This document shows, in pieces, positions 54,250-64,000 of a stretch of DNA of 64,000 bases. The stretch spans positions 29,532,504 to 29,596,503 of the forward strand of contig NC_051075.1 of NCBI RefSeq assembly GCF_004664715.2. The letters run 5' to 3'. The translations under genes were made by a program, and so were the position numbers. Each line of letters begins with the position of its first letter. Position 1 is the first letter of the stretch. The notes under the pieces are model-generated. The model was given only the letters and a program-made list of their open reading frames with translations. It was not told the DNA's origin and did not search any database. This DNA comes from Peromyscus leucopus (lineage: Eukaryota > Chordata > Mammalia > Rodentia > Cricetidae).

Positions 54250-55145
54250 GCGGTTAGTGTTTATCAAGTTAAATTATCTTGAAGGAAGTGGGGATGAGAT
54301 GCCTCAGAAACATAGGTTAATTTACCAACACATCACAATGCCAGGATGCCTTCAATAAAAATATCTATGCCGTTAGTGGAGAATAAAGATTGGTGTTAAT
54401 AATTTCTGTCTTTATTATGCTACTAATTATGTAAGATTAAAGCAATCAGCAAGATGCCTGTTATTGCTTTCATGCCCAAAGTCATGTCAGAGGACTATAT
54501 TTAAGATCTAAAAAGAACATTTCTTTATTGTAAAAAAAAAAGAATTTGTTATAACTGCAGCTTTAACACAAAATATGCAGTTGACAAATTAAAGGTTTTA
54601 TTTTCAGTGTAGCATTTCCCTGTGTATATTTTATTTATTTCTCTACCACTTTTACATGCTTTGTTCTTTAATTTTGAGGCTTGTATTTGCTTTATGACTC
54701 TTGACCCTTTTATTGAATAGAGCATCTTGAGAAAGACATCTTAAATTTTTCACCCTTTATAAATTTTAAGAAAATGAAAGATTATATCTATACCAGAGGT
54801 AATATCACACATTTAAACAAAACAATTAGTTAACTATTTTTTTTAAATTTTCTGCTGCTAAGCTTCACTTTTTCTTACAAAAGCATTTAACTTTAGAAAA
54901 GTTGTTAGCTAGGGAAATATATTTATGAGCGTGATTCCCTAGTATTAATCACAGGACATTGAAATCAAACACATTTCTATATACTAGCAGCTACAGGATA
55001 CCAAAAATCTATTTAATTAATGAGAGTGGAATGCTACAGGGAAATGTTTTATATATTGAAAACAATTATTGTAAGATAGCAGCTAATGCAATTTTTCTTT
55101 GGTTTTGTTTTTGAGTTACAAGTTTATTATTTTTAGAGGTAGAAA
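54250..55145. other. AT-rich DNA, no gene recognised
   Basis: No repeat body or coding signal recognised. Confidence 0.5.
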
Positions 55146-55147
55146 CT

Positions 55148-55310
55148 TTCCTTCATTTCTTCTTTCCTTCCTTCTTTCCTTCCTTCCTTCCTTCTTTCCT
55201 TCTTTCATTCCTTCTTCCTTCCTTCTTCCCTTGCTCCCTCTCTCCCATTCTTCCTTCTCTCGTTTTCCTCTCTTCTTCCTTCCTTTCTTTCTTTTTTCTT
55301 TATTCTTTTT
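55148..55310 (+). repeat. Polypyrimidine (CTTC/CTTT)n tract
   Basis: About 160 bases of almost pure C/T built from TTCC and TTTC units. The 72- and 89-aa frames on either strand are stop-free only because of this composition. Confidence 0.96.
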
Positions 55311-55314
55311 AAAA

Positions 55315-56030
55315 TAGGGAAACATGTTAAGCTGAAAGTCCTGCATTGAATTAACTACCTTGAAAAAAATAGAAAGTAAATACATTCCTAGTTAGGAGCT
55401 TATTTCAAATAGTTCCTTGCAAACTCATAGCGTATCATTAGTATTTCTCCTTAAAACAAGTAGTATTGCTTGAACAGGAGCTCTAGAATGAAATAGAAAA
55501 TGCAGAAGTAAAAAGGGAAAGCAATGGTATACTTTTGCATTGGGCTACACCTATTGTAACTCAAAGCAGCTGACGTGACCACTGTTGTTATCATATTTTT
55601 CTCTGTCATTCTAAGTTTTGGCCAGCAAAAGCACACTTTCTTCATTCCACCTCTTGCCTATTTAGTTTTTGAAAGAAATAAAAAGACAGTTGATGAAACT
55701 AAAAGTTACACATAATCATGTCTTAATGAAGGTGTTGTTATATACACACTTGTGTGAGTACATGCATATCATGCATATGTAACAGTACACATTAAGCTGT
55801 TTCTTGAGTGCATAAGAGAAATAACATCAATAAGCTACTATACTTTCTAAATATTAAGATTATTTTAATAATAATAGTTTATTTTTCTGTGCAATAGAAT
55901 TTATAGATTATACTCCACAATGAAATTGATACTTCCATGAATATGTGTGACATATTGTGCTGAAAAATTCTATTTAGCAGAGCTATTCAATGATTAGAAG
56001 TATCACTTTGTAATACCTAATACTAATTAG
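55315..56030. other. AT-rich DNA, no gene recognised
   Basis: No repeat body or coding signal recognised. Confidence 0.5.
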
Positions 56031-56036
56031 TAAGCC

Positions 56037-56061
56037 ATTAATTAATTAATTAATTAATTTA
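56037..56061. repeat. (AATT)n microsatellite
   Basis: Six units of TTAA/AATT, abutting the next B1. Confidence 0.94.
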
Positions 56062-56211
56062 TGGTTTTTTGAGACAGGGTTTCTCTGTGTAGCTTTGTGC
56101 CTTTCCTGGAACTCACTTGGTAGTCTTGGCTGGCCTCGAACTCACAGAGATCCACCTGTCTCTGCCTCCCAAGTGCTGGGATTAAAGGTGTGCACCACCA
56201 CTGCCCGGCCA
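56062..56211 (-). mobile_element. B1 SINE
   Basis: 'ggttttttgagacagggtttctctgtgtagctttgtgcctttcctggaactcacttggtagtcttggctggcctcgaactcacagagatccacc' to 'gctgggattaaaggtgtgcaccaccactgcccggcc', near full length. It has a short T-run, and a possible short TSD 'aatttat' on each side. Confidence 0.95.
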
Positions 56212-56406
56212 ATTTATTCTTTGAACCCTTTTTTATGAGACTACAAGTACTATGCTCAGTGAAATAGATGCAATTTTCACGTATTATGCATTTATATACA
56301 TGAACGTAGAATACATGAATACCCATAAATAAACAAAGCTAGGATCATCAATAGGACAACTTCAAAACCCTAACTTTGAAACCTTACCTGGTTATATAAG
56401 GTATAT

Positions 56407-56466
56407 ATAAATGAGATTCTGTAAGTATAAATTAGATTCTGTAAGTATAAATTAGATTCTGCAATT
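56407..56466 (+). repeat. 20-bp tandem repeat, three units
   Basis: Units ataaatgagattctgtaagt, ataaattagattctgtaagt and ataaattagattctgcaatt lie head to tail at 56407, 56427 and 56447, with few differences. Confidence 0.95.
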
Positions 56467-56469
56467 TCC

Positions 56470-59400
56470 AAATCAAGAGAAGACTAAGGACATGCTAAAT
56501 TATGCATTTCTCAGTACAAAATAAATATTCTCAGAGAAAACCAACCCAAAACAGACACTACCAATGTTATGTTCACTACATTTCTTTCCAGTAACTTTCA
56601 AAAAGATACAGGTAATTACCTAAGTGCTTTGCACTTAACATGTTTCAGAGGAATCGTAGTTACTTTTGAAATAGATCCTTTTCATGTTTGAGCTGCTTCT
56701 GAAAGGCAATGACAGGGTCCTGTTATTAGGAAACAAGTTTGGGAACATGGTGCCAATCTCTGAAGGGAAGAGGGAAGCAGATAAGGCTACTCACTAACAT
56801 AAGCCATCAGCAATGAAGCAGGACCAAACTTGAATAGCAACAGAGAATTACATTAGTCAAATCACATAACTTCTTTGCATTTGACAAATGATACCTCTCA
56901 CCTAATCTGGTCTGATTTATCTACAAAAACAAGACCCTGCCTTTGCTCTTCTAAAGCAGGTACAAAAGAATATAACTCAAAATTTTCATTAAACCACAAT
57001 TACACACGGCATGAAGATAACCCAGCCCAGAGGTAGCTACTGGGGGTAAACAGGAACTGAAAAGTAGAAATTGTTATGTGCCTTACGTGTGGGAAATAGC
57101 AACATCCAAGACAATGGAAACATATTTATTGTAAATTGAAATTGTCTGGCTTGCAGAGATAGATTTCAACCCTAGACAGCTATTAATGGGCTGATGTGTT
57201 GTCCTTTTGAGATACAAATCCCAGAAGCTGGAGTGAGAATATACAGTCTTCCAAAAGCCCATAAGGGCTGAAAACAGAACTGCATGTGTCTTGGCCAGCA
57301 GGTCTTGATTCAGAGTGTCTCTGCTTTCCGTGCCTCTGGTTTCTGTTGGCCTGCAGGGCTGCTGGTGCAGTATTTCCTACAGAGCAGTGTCCTGTGAAGA
57401 GGTGTCTGCACAGATGCTCTGGCTTTGCAGATAGTGATGACTTAACATTTAGGGCCAGGAGAATTTAATGCCCTGTGAGGAGTCCTCTCAATACTGGGCT
57501 TTTAGTGAGTGGAAGCAATCTCCATTGTAAGGTATTGGCTTTGAAATAAATGGGGACAAGCCAATTGATACTAATTCAACTGAAGGCTATCTTGGTAACC
57601 CTGACAAGCACTTTATCCCTATAGTTAACTGTCATATATCAGTGTGGGCAACTGTGAAGCATATGTCAGATTTAGAATATTCTGGGGATATGAATGCATC
57701 TCTCATCAACATTAAACAGAGTGTGGGAGGCATTACATCAAGAAAACCTTGGCAGACTATCCAAAGACTACTTTTAGTGAAAATCCATGACTTACCATGG
57801 GAAGAAATTCAGAATAAAAGGATCTGAATGCTGTATTGATTAAAACCTTCAACAACACTTCCAGTGATTTTCTGCCATGAAGGGACTAAGTGATAGACTT
57901 AGAATTATCAACTGAAAACCTTAAGAATATAAGAAAAATTGAATACTTGATTTTGAAGTGTGAAATTAGATGGCATAGTTAACTTCAGTAACAGAGTTTT
58001 GACGCAAACCTCTTTCTAGAATTGTTAAAGAGATGGTAATGAAAGATGGCAAATAAAACATGCAGTTGGGATTGCTGATGTGAGCTCCCTTTGTCCTGTT
58101 GGCCAATGATCACCTCTCCCATCACTGTTGAACAACCACACATACTGGATAAGCTGTGACATTGCATAGTGGTAATTTGATTCCATGTCTAATTAAGCTC
58201 ACTTTTGGACTTGGTAATATTCAAGGAGTAATTGACTTGGCATAAAAATGAATCTCCATCATAAGTTTGACATCCCCAAGCCAGGAGCATGGCTCTAAAG
58301 ATGAGGACTCAGTGTTGCTTTCTACTCATCTACCTCTTACAAGGTGTTTATTTGTTTTCTTTTTTCACTTCCTCCTGATGCCAGGGAAGCTTAAATCTGT
58401 GATAAGAATCAAGCTTTTCTTTTGAGAACTTGCATGCACATAAGGATTGCTATGATAAGTTTTGAAGCTTTAACAGACTGTTTAATATCTGAAAAACAAA
58501 TAACATTTTAACATCTACTTACTTATTTATGACTTGAGGATAGAATTCCATTAAAACAAATAAGCACCTCTCAGATAATTTCAATGCTTCCTACAGTAAT
58601 GATTCCAACACAGAAATAATCCACAATTTAAAAACCTGACTTTATTATTTATGAAGTAAAATAAAGATAAATATTAATATAACAATGATTTTCTTTGTCA
58701 AAAGACGACTTGTAATAGAGCACTCACCACTGGAAACTTTAAAATGAAGTTTCTGCTTTATCCAGTTTAATTGTTAAACATTTCCAGTCTGTCTTATATT
58801 CATGTTTAAAATAAAACAGTAGATTCCCCAAAGTTTGGATAAGGTTTTTTTAAAGATTGATTGTGTGTGGCTTGCACAGCTATAATGAGAGCACATCTCT
58901 GGCATTGATGGATGTTCTTTATGTAGTTAGATAAAAATGCTTCCTTGTGGAAAACAGCAACAAGAAAAAGTCATAAGATACAGTGATTCCAAAGGAACCT
59001 TGACAGATACCTGAATTGCTGGGTAGGTTTATGATTCTCTAGCTATCATAACATGATTCTGTTCAAAGCATAGAGAGAATGTTCAGAATGTTTAGTGTGT
59101 TTTAGGAAAGCTTTTAGACTGGACATCCTAGTTGCTGACTGTTTAGAGACAAAATTCAGAAAGGTGGGCAGTTAAGGGTACTGGTTTCACAAATTTTATA
59201 AAACCTCAATATGGAAAGTGAAGACTGGTGATGAAAATGTTGAAGAAAATGTCATGGAAGAATCATGAAATATATATTATTCACTTTTAACTTGTCCTAT
59301 TATATTATTATAATTTATTTTTGAACATGATGTCTATGAGAATTAACCAGGATTTTCAGTTCTTGTATATTTTAAAGCACAAAAATTAAGTTCATTCTAT

Positions 59401-59635
59401 AGACTTAGACATGTGTTTCAGATATATAAGAAAATGTGGCTTTTTAACTCTTGGGATGATGATCTTTTTAAAGTCACCTTCATAAATAAATTTAAACATG
59501 AAAAATTCACTTTGGTTCATATTTTGGATAATAGAAGAACAAATTTCGGCCAATCTATAGAAAACTAACCAAAAAAATCAATATTTAAATATTTAATGGT
59601 CTTCTTTGTATCCAAAATATCAACAATGAAAACAG
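56470..59635. other. Longest stretch without recognised repeats, no gene shown
   Basis: More than 3 kb with no SINE or L1 core that I can recognise. 57150-57480 is less AT-rich. The 60- and 61-aa + frames (57286-57468, 57642-57827) are short and without known domains. I saw no convincing splice-bounded exon, but conserved non-coding DNA or a decayed pseudogene is possible. Confidence 0.4.
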
Positions 59636-59639
59636 TGAG

Positions 59640-60140
59640 TAAATATCAGATTTACTCTAGAAAGTATGACATCTTTCAACGGATGGGTAGACAAAACTCT
59701 ATGATACCCATACAAAATGAAATAACATTAAATTATACATAAGAAATAAACAAAGGTGACAGTTGAGATGAAATAGAAAGAGGTCATCATGTTAAATGAA
59801 ATAGGTTAGGCAAACCAGAGATAAGCAAATACTGTGTGATCTCATTGACATGTAGAATTGATGCATTGTAGATGTCAGAGAAGCAGCTGGTATAATGAAG
59901 AAAATCGGAGGCCCGAGAAGAAAATCAGGAAATAGCAAATATTGATCATTAGGTACTGCGGTTAGATTACATAGGAGTAAAAAATTATAGTTTGTTACTA
60001 CAGAGCATGGATACTGTGTACAGCAGAAACTTATTTCAGAGCTGAAGGACCAAAATTTGAAAGTTTTCACCATGGAGAAACAATGAAATTTTATGGTAAT
60101 AGATGAACACAAATTAAACAGAACATTATACAACGTCTTA
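59640..60140 (+). mobile_element. Ancient L1 (L1M-type) 3' end
   Basis: 'tcttcaacggatgggtagacaaa'-type DNA, then 'gaaagaggtcatcatgttaaatgaaataggttaggcaaaccagagataagcaaatactgtgtgatctcattgacatg' and 'gttactacagagcatggatactgtgtacagcag' follow the end of old mammalian ORF2 and its 3' UTR. The 127-aa minus frame is antisense to it. Confidence 0.65.
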
Positions 60141-60340
60141 CCAGAAACATCAGAGGGAATCCCATTTATATGCACAGTTGTTTTTTACTTTTATGCATTA
60201 GTAAAAATAAATTGATAGGACTTGTAAGATCACTCTACAGGTAAAGTTACTTAGTGTTCAGACCTACTGACTTAAATTGTATCCCACATTGAAAGGAGAG
60301 AATCGCCTAGAGGTGGCAGTACATGCCTTGGAGCCTAGTG

Positions 60341-60592
60341 CCTATGGTGAGACACTTTGCCAGCCTTGGTGCAGGGAGGATGGGCTTGGACCTGCCTCAT
60401 TCGAATGTACCAGAATCTGCTGACTCCCCATGGGAGAACTTACCTTGGAAGAGGTGGGAATAGGGAGTAGTTGAGGGGGGAAGCCTTGGGGACAGGAGGA
60501 GGGAGGGCAGGGAAATCTGTGGTTGGTATGTAAAATGAATAGAAAATCTCTTAATGACAATAAAAAATAAAAATAATAAAGAAAAAACCAAC
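60341..60592 (+). mobile_element. 5'-truncated L1, 3' end only
   Basis: 'tatggtgagacactttgccagccttggtgcagggag', 'ggacctgcctcattcgaatgtacc', 'cttaccttggaagaggtgggaatagg', 'gaaatctgtggttggtatgtaaaatgaatagaaaatctc' and an A-rich tail. The sense order here independently confirms that blocks 2 and 3 of the 16708-17912 element are normally contiguous. Confidence 0.85.
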
Positions 60593-60597
60593 AGCAT

Positions 60598-60735
60598 TTG
60601 GGAGGCAGAGGTGAATCTCTATGAGTTTGAGTTCAAGGCCAGCCTAGTGTACAGAGTGAGTTTCTAGACAGCCAGGGCTACACATAGAAACTGTTTTGAA
60701 AAACTCAAAAAAGAAAAAAGAAAAAAAAAAGACAG
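60598..60735 (+). mobile_element. B1 SINE, 5' part missing or displaced
   Basis: It starts inside B1 at 'gcatttgggaggcagaggtgaatctctatgagtttg' and ends 'gggctacacatagaaactgttttg' plus A-rich DNA. The likely missing B1 head ('gaggtggcagtacatgcctt', 60312-60331) lies just before the L1 fragment, suggesting that the L1 entered a B1. Confidence 0.8.
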
Positions 60736-60739
60736 ACCC

Positions 60740-62095
60740 ACATTCTGAAGCTGTACTACCCTGAATCTTTAGTGTACTAGGGTACCACAAGCACAAGTCT
60801 ACACTCACATAAACACATGTCATTTCCACACATGAACATACTAAGACACCAATAATAATAAATTAAATTATGTTATAATGATTTTATAAAGAAGAATAAT
60901 ATGACAGAAGATTAAAGTATAAGTGATACATAAACATAGCACACTGTTTAAAAAGATAATATAATATCCCTGGGAATCTTTATGAAGGGTGAGAAAACCC
61001 AGAGATTCTCATCTTCCTAATATTAAATGTCTTGTTATATGCTCTGGGCCTACAAGTCTTTTCACCTTAATGTTAATTATAAATTAAGCATTTCTAAAAT
61101 TCTGAATGAGTAGAAGCTTACAGAAAGTTGAACCAAGTGTGAATATAGAAATAAGCTTCACTAGAATTGTACTCTTATCACATGAATGCAAATATCTAAA
61201 TGACTACATTATGTCCTCCAAAAAGTGTGCAAATGAAACCCAAAGACCCTGCTCAATGCTTCCAATTTTTATTGTTGCTACTTTCTTTTTCATATTTTAA
61301 ATAAATTCTTATACTATTTGAATATGATTACATATATGTTTTTACTTTTTTCATTAGATTGAAAACTGTTTGCAATTCCTTTATTAATCGTTTTACTTGA
61401 CTCTTAGTAAGACTAAAATTTGTGTGAGGATTTGTTTTTCTCTCAGATTTCATTCCTGGTGCAATCCTGAGCTAGTCCTAATTTTAGGTATCATATTTCC
61501 TACAACATCATGGGAACTTGTTGAAAAGGCATATATGTCATACTAAACTCTTTGTGGATTTGTTTGGCCCCACACATCCCTCTAAATCAATAGCTATTGT
61601 TTTAATTTCAATAATGTAATGTGTTATTAAGCACTAACATCTCATACTTGAGGATGATAATAGAATTCTCCACACCTAAATGACACAGGCTGATAAGACA
61701 CAGGTAACACACAGGACAATTTCAATGCTACCCACCTAAGATGAGGTGGAAAGAGGAGGACTATAGGTCTCACCTAACCCCTTCCTACAGTGGGGTTCAC
61801 AATGACAATCTTCCTTGTTATAAAAAGCCATTTACTAATAGGGCCCCAAGCTGCAGAAAAAGAGCCTAGATTTTAGGAAATGTCCATGTAATGAGGAAAA
61901 TGTGTCAACTGCTTTTTTGTGTATTTTTTAGAGTATGCATATTTGTATGAGTGTGTGCATGCACCTCTGACACGCTTCCTTTTGTGAATTAATTGAACTA
62001 TCCTTCTTTAACATGGAAGAAATATATTTTGCAACATAGTGACTATTTCAAACTTTGCTTTCATCTATTGTGTAATATAGAAATAAAATTAGATT
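60740..62095. other. AT-rich DNA, no gene recognised
   Basis: No repeat body or coding signal recognised. 61680-61880 is somewhat richer in GC but unidentified. Confidence 0.5.
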
Positions 62096-62099
62096 TAGA

Positions 62100-62530
62100 G
62101 TACAATTCAGTTCTGTTTCATCTGTTTCTATCCTGGTAACTGATAGTCCCAATATTGTTTATTGAAGAATCTGTCCTTTTTAATTAAGTTGAAATTCAAA
62201 TTGTGACATGCACATCTTTCATATATGCATGAACATATCTTGATGTTATTTTATTTCATTGCTCTGTTTATCACATCTGCACAAATAGCATGCAACAGTA
62301 CAATAATTCTATTTGTCATGTACGTTTCCATAGATTAGGAAATGAATTATCTGTACCTTTTCTTCATTTTCAGCATTGTTCAACTAGTGCTCAATATTTA
62401 AACTTATTTTTCAATTTTCATAGTAGACAAGAAAGAGTGTTAAAATTTATATTGTAAATTTTACTGGTGCCATGTACATTACATGCTTACTTTAGTTTGG
62501 TAATGGGATATTTTATTATTTTTAAAATAA
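62100..62530 (-). mobile_element. Ancient L1 ORF2 fragment
   Basis: 'ctatcctggtaactgatagtcccaatattgtttattgaagaatctgtcctttt' and 'gctctgtttatcacatctgcacaaatagcatgcaacagtacaataattctat' match, in order, the reverse complement of old L1 ORF2. Confidence 0.45.
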
Positions 62531-62963
62531 TAAGTATCTCAATGATTTTCTTCAGGTTCTACAGTAAGCCTTATCTCCTGCTGACTGGGCTTTTAAAAAG
62601 AGGCTTTGTTTTGAAACTGGCTGACAAGCTACGCTGACCTTAGTTACCATGACTTCTATAGAGCTCCACCCTGGCATTAACAGTTCCAATAATTTCTAGT
62701 TTGTACACTGTGCAATCAAATATAATGAAACTTCATGCCTCCCATTTTGTGTACAGTCATATGCTTTGTGTACCAGATGAAATGAATTTAAGTGAGGTAT
62801 AGTTGTATGTGCAATGCCTATGATAATATTCTTCAATATTACATTCTTCAATGTAATATCATTATTATCTATTGAATGGGAGCTCTACTAAACTGGTAAA
62901 CATAAATAAGCTAAATAGTGATCAGAACCACTCATGTTTTCTATAACTTTTCTCTTTCTTGCT

Positions 62964-62994
62964 ATTAATTAATTAACTAATTAATTAATCAATT
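62964..62994. repeat. (TTAA)n/(AATT)n microsatellite
   Basis: About seven imperfect units. Confidence 0.9.
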
Positions 62995-62999
62995 TGAAT

Positions 63000-63190
63000 T
63001 GAGGTTGTGTTATATAGCCTTAAATAGCCTTGAATTTACTATGAAGTTCTAGCAGGTCTAAAATATACTATAATTCTATATGTCTGTTTTAATTTTTCTG
63101 GTTTTTTTTTCAAATAGATAGATTGAACCTATGGCCTCCCACATGTTAAGCAAGTGCTCTAACTCTGAGCTTTATCTCAAGACTTTCTGT
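63000..63190 (-). mobile_element. B4 (ID-B1 composite) SINE, old
   Basis: A B1-like reverse segment ('ttgtgttatatagccttaaatagccttgaatttac') is followed by an ID-like reverse segment ('gattgaacctatggcctcccacatgttaagcaagtgctctaactctgagctttatctcaag'), the order expected for a minus-strand B4. Confidence 0.6.
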
Positions 63191-63194
63191 ATCT

Positions 63195-64000
63195 TTAGAT
63201 GGACTACTTTTATGTTTTGACATCCTCCATTGCTTTTGTAAGCAATCAATTGCCAAGAACCAATGTTAATGGTACTGTAACCCACATTGTCCCACGAGTC
63301 ATCTTTTACATAATGAATGTTGTTTGGTAACTATTTCAGTTGTCAGCTTTCACTTTTAATGGATCTAATGTTTGGATTCTACTACCCTAACTCTGTTTCC
63401 ATGTCTGTAAAAGTTACTCCCAGCTTCATTGGAGCCAATGTTAAACTTGTATGATAGAAATTCTCAGGATCTACTCTTGGGAAGACATGTTATTAACTAA
63501 CTGATCAGTGTCTCAGGACATGATGGCATTTGTTTTAATAGACTTTTCCCCAAGTTCTGTTCTTACTCTCTTTTTTGATAATTAGATATGAAATTATAAT
63601 AGCTTAAAATAACATCATCAGTTTCCTTTGTATTCTAAATCTAGAAGGAAATAGAAAATAAATCAGTAAGGACATGCATAAATATACTTCTTAATTTAAC
63701 AGAATTTCAGAAAAGTATACATTTTCCTTAGCAATTAGAGGATTGGGGGCTAAGAAAAGACTATTTCTATCACTTTTTCTAACTCATGTTTCTCTTTATT
63801 GGAATTTATCTTTTTTCAGTGCTGTAACTTTCCCAAATTAATACTGCTTGGGACTGACTCTTTTATAGGTTAAATGTCTTTTCTTTATTTACTTGATCTT
63901 ATTCCTCCCTACACTGGTGTCTATTCTCATCAGCAGGCTCATATTGTTATAGTTTCATGCCTTAGAGAAACTTTCAGTGTTATTATTTTATTACCACATA
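63195..64000. other. AT-rich DNA, no gene recognised
   Basis: Nothing supported up to the window edge. Confidence 0.5.

Noticed and set aside
59792..60175. 127-aa minus frame
   Set aside because: It is antisense to an ancient L1 3' end and has no recognisable domain.

Overview
This window is repeat-dense mammalian DNA from a muroid rodent, most likely the hamster/vole/deer-mouse group (Cricetidae). The evidence is many rodent SINEs (B1, B2/B3, an ID element, B4-like composites) and rodent L1 (Lx-type) fragments. Several B1 copies carry the 3' half 'ccaggaaaggcgcaaagctacacagagaaa', which I associate with cricetid B1. Base composition is AT-rich throughout. I found no intact protein-coding gene, convincing exon chain, rRNA, tRNA, CRISPR array or bacterial-type operon. 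Almost all open frames are short and are explained by repeats, microsatellites or chance. It reads as a gene desert or part of a very large intron.

Layout. 1-9 kb: a 5'-truncated rodent L1 on + (about 2.69-6.2 kb, interrupted by a B1 and an unclassified segment), a second L1 fragment covering the ORF2 endonuclease region (7.44-8.15 kb), and a MER5-like fragment. 11-14 kb: a cluster of four copies of a non-autonomous rodent repeat (called here URR-like), a B1 and a B2 with clear target-site duplications (TSDs). 15.4-18 kb: two rearranged L1 insertions, the second being the most unusual structure in the window. 19.6-24 kb: a solo LTR with perfect TG...CA ends and a 6-bp TSD, plus GC-richer retroelement debris. 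25-33 kb: L1 3' ends, B2/B3/ID SINEs, microsatellites, old L1 remnants and a perfect 20-nt inverted repeat. 35-41 kb: LTR pieces, two composite repeats, and a nested stack of L1 (-), hit by a B1 (+), hit by a solo LTR. 41-64 kb: longer repeat-poor stretches separated by SINEs, (TG)n, (GA)n and (CTTC)n arrays, a 19-bp-TSD mini-L1, a small protein-like remnant and several old L1 remnants.

There is no gene network to reconstruct. The biological interest lies in retrotransposition structures: a TSD-bounded L1 at 16708-17912 with two separately inverted blocks and a non-L1 3' tail, a second 5'-inverted L1, the datable nested stack, and a 55-bp copy shared between an insertion inside a transposon and a unique locus 1.65 kb away. 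I found no evidence of a new defence, regulatory or metabolic system. Family names are from memory of rodent repeats and were not checked against a library; boundaries without stated TSDs are approximate.
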